Assembly (NCBI RefSeq): GCF_006717045.1
Contig: NZ_VFPH01000001.1
Location: forward strand, 2,294,001 to 2,358,000
Direction of reading: 5' to 3'
Length of the DNA: 64,000 nt
Origin: Pseudonocardia cypriaca
Lineage (GTDB): Bacteria; Actinomycetota; Actinomycetes; Mycobacteriales; Pseudonocardiaceae
Shown: positions 17,930 to 25,559 of the stretch, one piece after another
Position numbering within the stretch: position 1 is the first letter of the stretch
How the letters are laid out: the number at the start of each line of letters is the position of its first letter
Notes under the pieces: model-generated
What the model saw: only the letters and a program-made list of their open reading frames with translations
What the model was told of the DNA's origin: nothing
Database searches by the model: none
Position numbers and translations under genes: made by a program

Positions 17930-18319
17930 GTGACCTTCACCGAGACGATGGAACACGTCGCAACCGGCGTGGAGTTACTGGGTGTCGGGGTGCTCGTCGT
18001 GGGAATCGCGTGGTCGGGGGTGCGCGCTGCGATCGGGTGGGCCCAGACGTCGGATGGTCGTCGCACCTACGCCGAGCTGCGTGAGAGCATCGGGGGGAGT
18101 CTGCTGCTCGGCTTGGAGATCCTGGTGGCGGCGGACCTCATCAAGACCGTCGCCGTTGCGCCCACCGTGGACAACGTGCTCGTGCTCGGTCTGATCGTCC
18201 TGATCCGGACTTTCCTGAGCTTCTCGCTGCAGATCGAGATCGAGGGGGCGTTGCCATGGAGGCGCGGCCGTCGTGAAGCCGGCTCCATCCCTGGGGCGAG
18301 CCCTACTAGGGGGTCGTGA
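17930..18319 (+). CDS. DUF1622 membrane protein
   Basis: 129 residues from a GTG. Three hydrophobic helices: LLGVGVLVVGIAWSGV, IGGSLLLGLEILVAADLIKT and NVLVLGLIVLIRTFLSFSLQ. YAELRESIGGSLLLGLEILV with an acidic membrane residue and the final SLQIEIEG are the DUF1622 signature. Function unknown. The 3' end overlaps the convergent STAS gene by 14 bp. No palindrome module is found in front of it, so it may lie just outside the island regulon. Confidence 0.8.
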   Translation: MTFTETMEHVATGVELLGVGVLVVGIAWSGVRAAIGWAQTSDGRRTYAELRESIGGSLLLGLEILVAADLIKTVAVAPTVDNVLVLGLIVLIRTFLSFSLQIEIEGALPWRRGRREAGSIPGASPTRGS

Positions 18320-18704
18320 GCGGCCTTCCCCGTTCCTCGAACCCTTCGGAGACCCAGGACTTCGCCGCGTCCAACGCGCTCACGGGGAAGCCGCGGATCT
18401 GCCCGGGTGCAAGCACCGAAAGGACCCGCAGCGCCGGCCGTAGCCACTCCTCGTCGGTCACGACCGCCACCTTCTCGTACGCCGAGGGATGATGCGCCAC
18501 GGAGCGGACCTTCTCGCCGAATGCGTCCGCCTCGTACTTCCGCATCCGGGGACCGAGCAGGTACAGCACACGCACCTTCCCGCCCTGCGCTATGTGATTG
18601 CGCAGGACGGGGGCGACCGTGTCCTCGACGTCGTCGTCATCGACCTTTCCGATGGCCTCGAACCCGAAGGTTCCGGCCGGCATTCCGCTGATCCGCTTGA
18701 GCAT
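18306..18704 (-). CDS. SpoIIAA/STAS-like protein
   Basis: 132 residues from an ATG with GGAGGG 6 bp upstream. The order VDDDDVEDTVAPVLRNHIAQ, GGKVRVLYLLGP, ADAFGEKVRSVAHHPSAYEK, VAVVTDEEWLRPALRVLS is that of STAS-like SpoIIAA family proteins (formerly DUF3478), which have a thioredoxin-like/CRAL-TRIO-like fold and no known enzymatic role. It follows the 26-residue membrane peptide by 31 bp and probably shares its promoter module at 18916-18960. Confidence 0.75.
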   Translation of the reverse strand: MLKRISGMPAGTFGFEAIGKVDDDDVEDTVAPVLRNHIAQGGKVRVLYLLGPRMRKYEADAFGEKVRSVAHHPSAYEKVAVVTDEEWLRPALRVLSVLAPGQIRGFPVSALDAAKSWVSEGFEERGRPLTTP

Positions 18705-18735
18705 GTCCACCCTCCAAGGGACCCGAACAATGGCG

Positions 18736-18816
18736 TCAGCACGCGGACCGGCCGGCGAGGACAACCGCTCCGAGCACGAGGGCGAGTACCGCTGCGAGGA
18801 CGAGCGCGATCTTCAC
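18736..18816 (-). CDS. 26-residue single-pass membrane peptide
   Basis: GTG start 5 bp after AAGGAGG. The peptide is a basic first turn (VK) followed by IALVLAAVLALVLGAVVLAG and RSAC. It is too short for most gene finders, but the perfect ribosome site, the hydrophobic composition and a promoter module 100 bp upstream support it. Family unknown. Confidence 0.6.
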   Translation of the reverse strand: MKIALVLAAVLALVLGAVVLAGRSAC

Positions 18817-18915
18817 GATGGCCTCCTTGGCGGAACCTGGTCCACCGATGCTCCCGTGGAGCCGTGCTTCGCCCACCGGGGCGACCACCGCAGTCCCGGC
18901 CGTGTCCGGTGTTGA

Positions 18916-18960
18916 ACCGTCGCGGGCATCGGCCCCTCGCACGTCACCCGGTGGGGGTGA
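18916..18960 (-). promoter_or_regulatory. Island operator-promoter module 1
   Basis: Palindrome TCACCCGGTGGGGGTGA at 18944-18960; -10-like GACGGT (minus strand) 22 bp further. Target: membrane peptide and STAS gene. Confidence 0.7.
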
Positions 18961-19029
18961 TGCCGCTCGTCGCCGCCCTCGCCGGTTTGGCCAACTCCTT
19001 CCGCATGGGGAGGCTCCCGGATCCGAAAC

Positions 19030-19170
19030 CGTCCGGTTCGAGCGACGTGGTCCTCGGCTGACGAAGTCGAGGCGCAACGCCGACGGATGGTGCGCCACGA
19101 ATCGAACTCCCTCGCCGAACGCGTCCGCCTCGCACTTCCCGCAGTCGCTCGTCCGGGGCTGCGGCCGGAT
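19030..19170 (-). pseudogene. Partial duplicate of the STAS-like gene
   Basis: Minus-strand reading CEADAFGEGVRFVAHHPSAL matches YEADAFGEKVRSVAHHPSAY of the intact gene at 18306-18704. Similarity covers about 30 codons only, with no start or stop. A small plus-strand frame at 18960-19061 (PLVAALAGLANSFRMGRLPD) overlaps the area; I cannot decide whether it is real. From 19171 to 19342 nothing is recognised. Confidence 0.5.
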
Positions 19171-19342
19171 GGCCTCCAGAGGTGGTCGGTCGAGGTCGGC
19201 CGGCCGGGGGAGACCCCGGCCGGCCCGAGTGCCTTAGCTCATCGGCGCCGCACCAGCCGCCGGGCGACGCGCCGCCCCGTGCGGCGACCAGTTCGGCGCG
19301 CGATCCGCCGGTGGGGTCCCAACATCGCTACACCACCCCTTT

Positions 19343-19870
19343 TCAGACCGTGTCCGCCGACATCGCAGCGAGCGCTTCGGCTTCCTCCGCCTCCACGAGT
19401 CCCACCGCGACCAGGTCCAGCGGGCTGATGAACTCCGACGCCAACCGCACCCCGCGAGCCCGCATGATCGCGTCCCGCAGCGGGATCGCCCAGCGGTGTT
19501 CGAGCAGGACGAGCGCGGCCGCGGAGTCCTCCGGGATCTCGGCGAGCGCATCCCACGCTTCCTCTCCGAACACACCGCCCTGGTCGGCGACCCGCTCGGC
19601 CCCGGCGGCTGCGCCGGCCTCGACTCCCACGCCTTCGCCCAGCCCCACCAGTGCGCCGACGAGCGCCCCGAACTCCACCATCTCCTCGGCGGCGAGCTGG
19701 CTCTCCTTCAGCGCCGTCACCTCGCCTCCCGCCGTCTTGTGGACGCCGAGGAAGTCGATCACCCGAACCGTGTCGTTGTCGCGCAGGCGCTCCAGCTCCG
19801 CCCGGATCTCCCCGTGGAATTCCGGACGGTCGAACCCGAGCACCAACAACTGCACCGGACCGATCGTCAT
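19343..19870 (-). CDS. DUF6325/DUF1269-type protein
   Basis: 175 residues from an ATG behind GGAGGAG. The opening GPVQLLVLGFDRPEFHGEIR, the central VRVIDFLGVHKTAGGEVTAL and the glycine-rich segment EFGALVGALVGLGEGVGVEA, then ALVLLEHRWAIPLRDAIMRA fit DUF6325, a soluble relative of DUF1269 proteins with a membrane-dipping glycine-rich loop. Function unknown. A promoter module lies at 19904-19948. Confidence 0.75.
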   Translation of the reverse strand: MTIGPVQLLVLGFDRPEFHGEIRAELERLRDNDTVRVIDFLGVHKTAGGEVTALKESQLAAEEMVEFGALVGALVGLGEGVGVEAGAAAGAERVADQGGVFGEEAWDALAEIPEDSAAALVLLEHRWAIPLRDAIMRARGVRLASEFISPLDLVAVGLVEAEEAEALAAMSADTV

Positions 19871-19903
19871 CGCAGCTCCTCCTTCGTCTTCGCCGACCAC
19901 CGA

Positions 19904-19948
19904 AGGCTCTACTCCGCGCACGACGTCAGCACCGCCCGAGGCGGATGA
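19904..19948 (-). promoter_or_regulatory. Island operator-promoter module 2
   Basis: CCGCCCGAGGCGGATGA at 19932-19948 (first base deviates); -10-like GAGCCT 22 bp further. Target: DUF6325 gene at 19870. Confidence 0.55.
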
Positions 19949-19976
19949 GTCCGGGCGTCCGGATGCATCATCTGCC

Positions 19977-21434
19977 TCAGTCGATCAACGGCTCCGCGGC
20001 CACGACATGCCCCGAGCCGATTGCCGAGACGAGCGCGCCGTGGTCGTCGGTGTTGCGGTCGGCGTACCGGCGGGCGAATTCGGCGACGGCGACGTCGAAG
20101 GAGGCCCCGGAGCCGAGGTAGGCGGCGATCGCGATCCGGTCCCCGGATCGGGCGTGAGCTCGGGCGAGCGTCCACCCGCACAGCTCCCCGTACGCCTTCA
20201 TGCCCGCCGGGAGCATCGTCTCCACCTCGGCCGAGCCCTTCCAGTCCCGCAGCTGACGGAGGTAGAAGTCGCGGCGCCGGCCGTCGAAGCCGGAGGCCCG
20301 GATCCAGCCGAGGAAGATGTCGCTGACCGTCTGCATGAGCCGCTGCCCGACCACCACCCGTTGGCCGGCGTTGTCGTACTCGCTGCGCCCGACGTAGGCC
20401 TCCAGCGCCGACGGCTCGGCCTCCTTGGCCTGCAGGAACAACGGGTCCCGCTCGTCGGTGCCGAGCAGCAGGAGCATCCAGCACCGAGTGCCGACACTGC
20501 CGACCCCGACGACCTTGCGCGCCATGTCGACCAGCTGGAACCGGTCGAAGAGGGCCCGCCGTTCCGGCTCGAGCGTCTCGCGGTACCGGGCGAGCATGTC
20601 CCGCAACTGGGCAGCCAGCTCGTCCGGGTCGGTTCCGGGCTCCACGAGGTCCCGGACCGGGACGACGAGCGGGGCGTCGGCCAGCAGGCGCTGCTGCCCG
20701 TCCTGCTCCCCGACGAAGCGCTCCAGCGCCCCGAGGTTGCTGCGGGTGCGTGCCTTCGCGAAGGTCTTGGAGAGCAGCTTTCGCCCGGACCGGGACACGT
20801 TCGAGCCGAACCGCTCGGCCAGCTCGTCGGAGGTGATGTGGGTGTACCAGACCTCGAGCGAGGTCTTCCCGGCGAGATCACGCATGCAGTTCCGGTAGGC
20901 GGCGACCGACGCTTCGACGATCGCGCGCCGCTCCTTGGCCGGGTAGCCGTTCTCCCGGCCGGCGACCTCGACGCTGGTCGCGAGACGCTTGACGTCCCAC
21001 TCCCACGGCCCGGGCAGCGTCTCGTCGAAGTCGTTGATGTCGAAGACCAGGCGACGCTCCGGGGAGGCGAAGAGCCCGAAGTTGGACAGGTGCGCGTCAC
21101 CGCACGCCTGGACGGTGAGCCCGGTGCGGGGGGTGGAGGCGAGGTCGTCGGCCATGACCTGCGCCGCACCCCGGTAGAACGTGAACGGCGAGACCGCCAT
21201 CCGGGCGTACCGGATGGGCAGCAGCTCCGGTACCCGGGCCGCGTCCTGCGAGCTCAGCAGCTCCAGTGGATCCCGATCGCGGCGCTCGGGAGGCAGCTCG
21301 GCGTGGCTGGAACGGGGAAACTCGCTCCGCAATGCTCGTCCCGTTGCCACCCGCTCCGCGCGCGTCGGGTGCCGCACCTCGGCGGCGCCCGGGGTTCGTG
21401 CGGCCGCCCTCGTCCGCCCAGCGGTCCGTGTCAT
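19977..21434 (-). CDS. DUF2252 family protein (kinase-like fold)
   Basis: 485 residues, normal for the family. Landmarks: PIRYARMAVSPFTFYRGAAQ, then QACGDAHLSNFGLFASPERR (an HGD-H-N-like loop) and LVFDINDFDETLPGPWEWDV (a DFD-like metal site), then GVGSVGTRCWMLLLLG. These recall aminoglycoside-kinase folds, but no substrate is known for DUF2252. The ATG overlaps the amphi-Trp stop (ATGA), so three genes from 22072 form one operon under module 3. Confidence 0.85.
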   Translation of the reverse strand: MTRTAGRTRAAARTPGAAEVRHPTRAERVATGRALRSEFPRSSHAELPPERRDRDPLELLSSQDAARVPELLPIRYARMAVSPFTFYRGAAQVMADDLASTPRTGLTVQACGDAHLSNFGLFASPERRLVFDINDFDETLPGPWEWDVKRLATSVEVAGRENGYPAKERRAIVEASVAAYRNCMRDLAGKTSLEVWYTHITSDELAERFGSNVSRSGRKLLSKTFAKARTRSNLGALERFVGEQDGQQRLLADAPLVVPVRDLVEPGTDPDELAAQLRDMLARYRETLEPERRALFDRFQLVDMARKVVGVGSVGTRCWMLLLLGTDERDPLFLQAKEAEPSALEAYVGRSEYDNAGQRVVVGQRLMQTVSDIFLGWIRASGFDGRRRDFYLRQLRDWKGSAEVETMLPAGMKAYGELCGWTLARAHARSGDRIAIAAYLGSGASFDVAVAEFARRYADRNTDDHGALVSAIGSGHVVAAEPLID

Positions 21435-21769
21435 CGCGCACTCGCCTTGCGTCGACCGGAGTGAGGAGCGTGAACATCCTTGGCCTGCTCGTCCGCGGTG
21501 TCGGGCTCGGTCTGCTCCACGGGCGGCGCCGGCTGGTCGCGCGCCGCCGTCTTCCACGTGAGCTCCACCTCGAACTCGACCTCGTCCCGGTCGATCTCCA
21601 CTTCGACCTTGCAGCGCACCTTCCCCGGGACGTGCACCTTCATCTTCGTGGCACCGAGTTCGAGCTCGACCTCGCCCTCGTCGGCGAGCGCCGCGGCGAG
21701 CGCGGACAGGCACCGGGCGGTCTCGTCCCTGGTCAACGGCTCCTCGTAGGTGACTTCGACGTCCGACAT
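21431..21769 (-). CDS. Amphi-Trp domain protein
   Basis: 112 residues. The N-terminal 75 residues (MSDVEVTYEEPLTRDETARC, LSALAAALADEGEVELELGA, VPGKVRCKVEVEIDRDEVEF, ELTWK) show the amphi-Trp pattern, an amphipathic domain ending in a conserved Trp (LTWK). The tail is charged and disordered. A paralogue is at 42410-42712 and a deleted copy at 63927. Function unknown; found in haloarchaea and actinobacteria. Confidence 0.8.
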   Translation of the reverse strand: MSDVEVTYEEPLTRDETARCLSALAAALADEGEVELELGATKMKVHVPGKVRCKVEVEIDRDEVEFEVELTWKTAARDQPAPPVEQTEPDTADEQAKDVHAPHSGRRKASAR

Positions 21770-21817
21770 GGCGTGGCTCCGATGGGTTCGTCCGGCTGCC
21801 GGGATCGGCGTCGGGTC

Positions 21818-22072
21818 TCAGCGGGATGTGAGGGCCTGGTCGATGACCAGACCCAACCGCGCCAGCAGTTGTTCGGAGTCGGCGGTGCTGATCACGCCGC
21901 GTCGAGCGGCGGCGCGGACCTCCGCCCGGAGGAAAGTCATCAGCTCCTCGCCCCACACGGCCTGCTCGGATGGGACCGGTGCGAACGCGACGCGTCTGCC
22001 GGGAATCCCGGCGGTCGGCCTCGGCGGGACCACTCGCAGGCGACGGAATCCGTCGACCAGATCGTCCGCCAT
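21818..22072 (-). CDS. Small hypothetical protein
   Basis: 84 residues, ATG with GGAAGGA upstream. A basic proline-rich start (RRLRVVPPRPTAGIPGRRVA) is followed by a helical half (QAVWGEELMTFLRAEVRAAA, SEQLLARLGLVIDQALTSR). No family recognised. It is the first gene of the operon with amphi-Trp and DUF2252 and lies directly behind module 3. Confidence 0.6.
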   Translation of the reverse strand: MADDLVDGFRRLRVVPPRPTAGIPGRRVAFAPVPSEQAVWGEELMTFLRAEVRAAARRGVISTADSEQLLARLGLVIDQALTSR

Positions 22073-22128
22073 GATCGTTCCTTCCGCGGTCCGCACATGT
22101 GCTCCTGCGCTGCCGTCGCAGGTGGTGC

Positions 22129-22173
22129 AGTCTCAATCGTCAGCCGGCGGGACACCTCATCCGCGCGGGGTGA
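22129..22173 (-). promoter_or_regulatory. Island operator-promoter module 3
   Basis: TCATCCGCGCGGGGTGA at 22157-22173; -10-like GAGACT 22 bp further on the minus strand. Target: three-gene operon starting at 22072. Confidence 0.75.
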
Positions 22174-22189
22174 GCGTCCCTCCCGGCGC

Positions 22190-22335
22190 CGGCGGTGGTC
22201 GTCCTCCGGGCTGCGGTCGTGCTGTACGTGATGTTCCCGCCGGGCCTGTGGGTGGTCGTCAGCCCGCGCCGTCGTTCGGTGCAGGACGTGGTGCTCCTGT
22301 CGGTCGTCGTCCACGACTGGCGCGATGACGCCGGC
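22190..22335 (+). pseudogene. RDD-family C-terminal fragment
   Basis: Plus-strand reading VVVLRAAVVLYVMFPPGLWV then VVSPRRRSVQDVVLLSVVVH matches the last third of the RDD protein at 26342 (FPVGLLWCAISPTRRSVQDL then VAGSIVVYD). No start or upstream RDD part exists here. It sits between the divergent modules 3 and 4. Confidence 0.55.
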
Positions 22336-22362
22336 CTGCAAGAGGTGCCGGGATCCGCGGAA

Positions 22363-22407
22363 TCACCCGTCACGGATGGGGGACGTGAGCCCGCGAGGGG
22401 CCAGCGT
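22363..22407 (+). promoter_or_regulatory. Island operator-promoter module 4
   Basis: TCACCCGTCACGGATGG at 22363-22379; -10-like CAGCGT 22 bp further. Target: DUF7144 pair at 22450. Confidence 0.75.
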
Positions 22408-22449
22408 TCGTGTTTGGCCGCCAGCGTGGCTGACAACGGAAGGAATCCG

Positions 22450-22869
22450 ATGAGCACACCCGCCGCGTCCCGCCCGGCCGTACCGGGAGGTTCGCCCACA
22501 ACGTTCGCGACCGGCTTCGCCATGTTCGCCGGCGTCCTGATGATCATCGCAGGTATTTGGAGCGTCCTCGCCGGATTCGCGGCGATCCTGAACGACGAGG
22601 TGTACGTCACGACACCGCAATACGTGTACAGCTTCGACATCACCGGCTGGGGTTGGATCCACCTGATCCTCGGTGTGCTCGTGGCGGTCGCGGGGGTGGG
22701 CGTCATCCAGGGCGCGACATGGGGAGTGGTGTTCGGCATCGCGTTGGCCTCGCTCAGCGCCCTCGTCAACTTCGCGTTCATCCCGCACTACCCCGTCTGG
22801 TCGATTCTGATCATCGCCCTGGACGTTGCCATCATCTGGGGGCTCGCCACCTACCGACGCGAGGCGTGA
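22450..22869 (+). CDS. DUF7144-type four-helix membrane protein (copy 1)
   Basis: 139 residues, ATG with GGAAGGA upstream. After a polar N-terminus come four membrane helices: ATGFAMFAGVLMIIAGIWSV, GWIHLILGVLVAVAGVGVIQ, GVVFGIALASLSALVNFAFI and ILIIALDVAIIWGLATY. The signature between helix 1 and 2 is YVYSFDITGWGWIHL. Five such genes occur in this window. They are common in actinobacteria and have no known function. Confidence 0.85.
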   Translation: MSTPAASRPAVPGGSPTTFATGFAMFAGVLMIIAGIWSVLAGFAAILNDEVYVTTPQYVYSFDITGWGWIHLILGVLVAVAGVGVIQGATWGVVFGIALASLSALVNFAFIPHYPVWSILIIALDVAIIWGLATYRREA

Positions 22870-22930
22870 CCGCACCCGCCACGTGCGCCCGTGAGGCGGT
22901 TCACCTGAAGGAGAGATCGGAGCCCGGAGG

Positions 22931-23338
22931 ATGACCGCAGGAGAGGAAACCGAGTCGGCGCGCACGAGGCAGCTCGCAGGCATCAGGACGTTCGCAGGCG
23001 TGCTGATGCTCGTCATCGGCGGATACCACGCGATGGCCGGGATCGCCGCGCTGAGGGAGGATGAAATCTTCGTCGAGACCCCGAGCTACACCTACGCCCT
23101 CGACGTGACGACGTGGGGATGGGTGCAGCTCGGGCTCGGCGTTCTCGTCGCGCTCGCAGGGGCCGCGGTGCTACGGGACCGGTTGTGGGGCCGGCTCGTG
23201 GGCATACTGCTGGCGGGGCTCAGCCTGTTCGCCAACTTCCTGTTCCTGCTCTACTACCCGCTCTGGGCGGCGCTGATCATCGCCTTCGACGTAGTGCTAA
23301 TTTGGGCGCTCGCGGCGTACCGCCCTGAGTCGGTCTGA
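22931..23338 (+). CDS. DUF7144-type membrane protein (copy 2)
   Basis: 135 residues, 61 bp after copy 1 and probably cotranscribed, as no separate module is seen. Same four helices, with TYALDVTTWGWVQLGLGVLV as the signature and a FANFLFLLYYPLWAALIIAF segment. It is more diverged at the N-terminus (acidic, EETESARTRQ). GGAGG directly precedes the ATG. Confidence 0.85.
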   Translation: MTAGEETESARTRQLAGIRTFAGVLMLVIGGYHAMAGIAALREDEIFVETPSYTYALDVTTWGWVQLGLGVLVALAGAAVLRDRLWGRLVGILLAGLSLFANFLFLLYYPLWAALIIAFDVVLIWALAAYRPESV

Positions 23339-23350
23339 TCCATTCGGTCG

Positions 23351-23557
23351 TCACGCGACAAGGCGTTCGAAGGTGATGAGCAGGCCCTCGACTCCGCCCG
23401 GACCGACCCGGCCCTTGACCTCGGTGCTCGTGATCGCCTTGAGCTGCCAACCCTGACGGGCTTCGTCGTTGAGAACGTCCTCCAGCTTGTCCGGGGAGAA
23501 CTTGCCGCCGATCATGCTCTCGCGCATCTGCAGGACCCGGTACTCGAAACGTTGCAT
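23351..23557 (-). CDS. DUF4177 protein, leaderless
   Basis: 68 residues. The start MQRFEYRVLQMRESMIGGKF, then DVLNDEARQGWQLKAITSTE and a final beta strand GLLITFERL are the DUF4177 pattern, a small alpha/beta domain of unknown role. No Shine-Dalgarno is visible; instead the ATG lies exactly at the transcription start predicted from module 5, so the mRNA is probably leaderless. Confidence 0.8.
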   Translation of the reverse strand: MQRFEYRVLQMRESMIGGKFSPDKLEDVLNDEARQGWQLKAITSTEVKGRVGPGGVEGLLITFERLVA

Positions 23558-23563
23558 GCGCCG

Positions 23564-23608
23564 AAGGTGGCACGTCCCCCAGGCTGTCGCCTCGCCTCGA
23601 TCAGGTGG
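23564..23608 (-). promoter_or_regulatory. Island operator-promoter module 5
   Basis: TCGCCTCGATCAGGTGG at 23592-23608; -10-like CACCTT 22 bp further; ATG of DUF4177 starts 7 bp after the hexamer. The palindrome lies just outside the YihY stop codon. Confidence 0.65.
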
Positions 23609-24479
23609 TCGACGGCTCATCCGCAGGCGGCCGAGTTGATCCGGCACACCCTCGGCGACCGCACCCGGCGGCGGTCGGCGCGGCCGAAGTGGGGTCGTAT
23701 GCGGCTTCGGCACCGAGGACGGCACCGAGGACGAGCAGCAGCCCCAGCACAACCATCCAGGACACCAGGACGAAGGCCACCCCGATCAGGCCGTACCGGG
23801 CGGCCTGCGTCTCGATGGCGACCTGGAGGTAGACACCGGACAGAGTGATGACGACGACCTGGCCCACACCCGACAGAACCGCACTCGGCAGCAGCTGTCG
23901 CCAGGTCACGCGGCCGCCGAGCAACAGCCTCTGCACCGGCCACCACAACAACACGGAGAGGACCAGGTTGACCGCGACCGTGACGAGCGCCGCGCCGCGG
24001 AATCCATCGACGAGCAGACCGACCAGGAGGACCAGGACGACCTCGACGACCAGCGCCGCTGCGCCGAGCAGGCCATGGACGAACCCGCGCAACCCCTGCG
24101 TCGGCAGGAGCCATGCCGCTTGGTAGGTCCGCTGCAGCGTCCGGGTGAACCCGACGACGGAGACGACGAGCAGGGCCGCGCTGAGCAGCGTCACCGGTTC
24201 GGTGGGGCCGGGTGGACGCTGCATGAGTTGCTGCAGATCGGCCGCCGCCGAGCCGGACAACCGCAACCGGTCGACCAGGAAACCCCCGGCAGCCGGGCGA
24301 TCGTCGCTCGGCACAGCTGCGGCCACCACGATGAGCATCGGTACGAGCGCCACGAACACCTGGGTGGCGAGCGCGAGCGCGCGGTCGTAGCCGCCGATCG
24401 CGACGTAGCGCGCGGCGACCCGTACGGGGAACCACCCGCCGAATCGCCGGAGCAGCTCCTCACGGCGAAACACCGACAC
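23601..24479 (-). CDS. YihY/BrkB-family membrane protein
   Basis: About 292 residues from a GTG. Pattern of YihY/virulence factor BrkB: RYVAIGGYDRALALATQVFV, ALVPMLIVVAAA, VVSVVGFTRTLQRTYQAAWL and five or six membrane helices, ending in a Pro/Arg-rich tail. Function unknown in spite of the old ribonuclease BN name. It has no clear Shine-Dalgarno; its first codons overlap an unrelated short frame (24460-24564) that starts at the promoter. The N-terminus could be shorter. Confidence 0.75.
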   Translation of the reverse strand: MSVFRREELLRRFGGWFPVRVAARYVAIGGYDRALALATQVFVALVPMLIVVAAAVPSDDRPAAGGFLVDRLRLSGSAAADLQQLMQRPPGPTEPVTLLSAALLVVSVVGFTRTLQRTYQAAWLLPTQGLRGFVHGLLGAAALVVEVVLVLLVGLLVDGFRGAALVTVAVNLVLSVLLWWPVQRLLLGGRVTWRQLLPSAVLSGVGQVVVITLSGVYLQVAIETQAARYGLIGVAFVLVSWMVVLGLLLVLGAVLGAEAAYDPTSAAPTAAGCGRRGCAGSTRPPADEPSTT

Positions 24480-24564
24480 CCGCCGGGGCGAGTCCGATCA
24501 GCACGATCAATCCACGCTGCAGCGGCCAGGGCGAGACCGCCGTCACCTCCGGAGTTGCCGTCAC
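24460..24564 (-). pseudogene. AI-2E-like 5' stub, leaderless start
   Basis: A 34-codon frame starting with GTG exactly at the transcription start predicted by module 6: VTATPEVTAVSPWPLQRGLI then VLIGLAPAGVGVSP. It resembles the N-terminus of the AI-2E-type gene at 57984 (VTTPAATPAIP... with a following membrane segment) and then breaks off. I read it as the start of a deleted transporter whose promoter now precedes YihY. It might instead be a real short leader peptide. Confidence 0.4.
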
Positions 24565-24570
24565 GTCCCA

Positions 24571-24615
24571 ATCGTCCGCGCCCGCCCCCGACGTGGCGTC
24601 ATCACGACAGGGTGA
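24571..24615 (-). promoter_or_regulatory. Island operator-promoter module 6
   Basis: TCATCACGACAGGGTGA at 24599-24615 (left half degenerate); -10-like GACGAT 22 bp further, GTG 7 bp after it. Target: stub and YihY gene. Confidence 0.6.
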
Positions 24616-24699
24616 GGTGCAGGGGAAGCAGGGTCCCTCGCGGAGCGAGGTCCCCGCACCCCGGGCGCGCCCGGTAGCTCGACGCGGTCGGCCGAGGCA

Positions 24700-24783
24700 T
24701 CAGCCGGCCGCGCCGAGGGGCGCGGGCGCGATATCGATGACGGGCGGTGGTACGAGCACCGCGAGCAGGGAATCGGCACCCAT
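24700..24783 (-). CDS. Possible 27-residue peptide
   Basis: A short frame, MGADSLLAVLVPPPVIDIAP then APLGAAG, begins 20 bp after the DUF7144 stop on the same strand. There is no convincing ribosome site. Composition is hydrophobic and proline-rich. It may be chance. Confidence 0.2.
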   Translation of the reverse strand: MGADSLLAVLVPPPVIDIAPAPLGAAG

Positions 24784-24803
24784 GGACCCGGAGTCGCCGC
24801 GCG

Positions 24804-25253
24804 TCAGCGACGGGCAGCTTCGCGGCCGTACGAGCAGAGGGCCCAGATCACGGACACGTCCAGCGCGATGATCAGCAGTGACCAGATCGGGTAGTACGGG
24901 ACGAACAGGAAGTTGGCGAGCATGCTCAGGCTGGCGATCCCGATCCCGATGACGCGTCCCCACATGTGGCCAGCGAGCACTGCCCCACCGGCAACGGCGA
25001 CGAGGACACCGACGAGCAGGTGGATCCAGCCCCAGGTCGTGACGTCGAAGGAGAACACGTAGTTCACGCCGACGACGTACAGCTCGTTCTGGAAGAGCGC
25101 CACCAGCCCCGCGACGGCCTGGAAGACCCCTGCGATGATCATGATTGTTCCGGCGAACAGGGCGAGCCCGCTGGCCAATGGCGAGATGCCGCCCACGCCG
25201 CGCACTGTGGCATCGCGATAGTCGGCCTGGCTGCCCTGGTGCGATGTGGACAT
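24804..25253 (-). CDS. DUF7144-type membrane protein (copy 3)
   Basis: 149 residues. ATG at 25253 with GAGGAGGAG upstream. Helices: ASGLALFAGTIMIIAGVFQA, GWIHLLVGVLVAVAGGAVLA, GIGIASLSMLANFLFVPYYP and LLIIALDVSVIWALCSY; signature NYVFSFDVTTWGWIHL. Closest in sequence to copy 1. Transcribed from module 7, the only fully symmetric operator that faces a gene. Confidence 0.87.
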   Translation of the reverse strand: MSTSHQGSQADYRDATVRGVGGISPLASGLALFAGTIMIIAGVFQAVAGLVALFQNELYVVGVNYVFSFDVTTWGWIHLLVGVLVAVAGGAVLAGHMWGRVIGIGIASLSMLANFLFVPYYPIWSLLIIALDVSVIWALCSYGREAARR

Positions 25254-25287
25254 CGGGCTGTACCTCCTCCTCGTGCCGTTCGCAGCG

Positions 25288-25332
25288 ATCGTGGCTCTCG
25301 GAGGCTGCAGGTCCCTCACCCGTGACGGGTGA
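25288..25332 (-). promoter_or_regulatory. Island operator-promoter module 7
   Basis: Perfect palindrome TCACCCGTGACGGGTGA at 25316-25332; -10-like CACGAT 22 bp further (minus). Target: DUF7144 copy 3. Confidence 0.85.
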
Positions 25333-25508
25333 GCCGGGCGATGGAGCCTCCGCTCGCGCTCGGCCCGGGCCCGAGTCGACTCCGTGGCAGCGCCAGGGGG
25401 CGGGGACAGCGGTGCAGTCGTGCGCCTCGCGCGGCCGGCTGAACTCGGCCGCGATCTTGCCGGCCCGCGGCCGGGTCGGGGTCGTTGTCGCCTGCCGTAC
25501 TGCGGATT

Positions 25509-25553
25509 TCGCCTGCTCCGGGTGAGGCCGAGGCGTGGAGTCCGACGGAGCGT
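25509..25553 (+). promoter_or_regulatory. Island operator-promoter module 8
   Basis: TCGCCTGCTCCGGGTGA at 25509-25525; -10-like GAGCGT 22 bp further; a GTG in the gene's frame begins 7 bp after the hexamer (25560), fixing a leaderless start. Confidence 0.75.
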
Positions 25554-25559
25554 GAGAGC

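Noticed and set aside
25316..25485. Module 7 also driving the repeat protein on the plus strand, with a start at 25485
   Set aside because: The plus-side hexamer at 22-23 bp lacks the conserved A, while module 8 at 25509 has correct spacing and a leaderless GTG at 25560.
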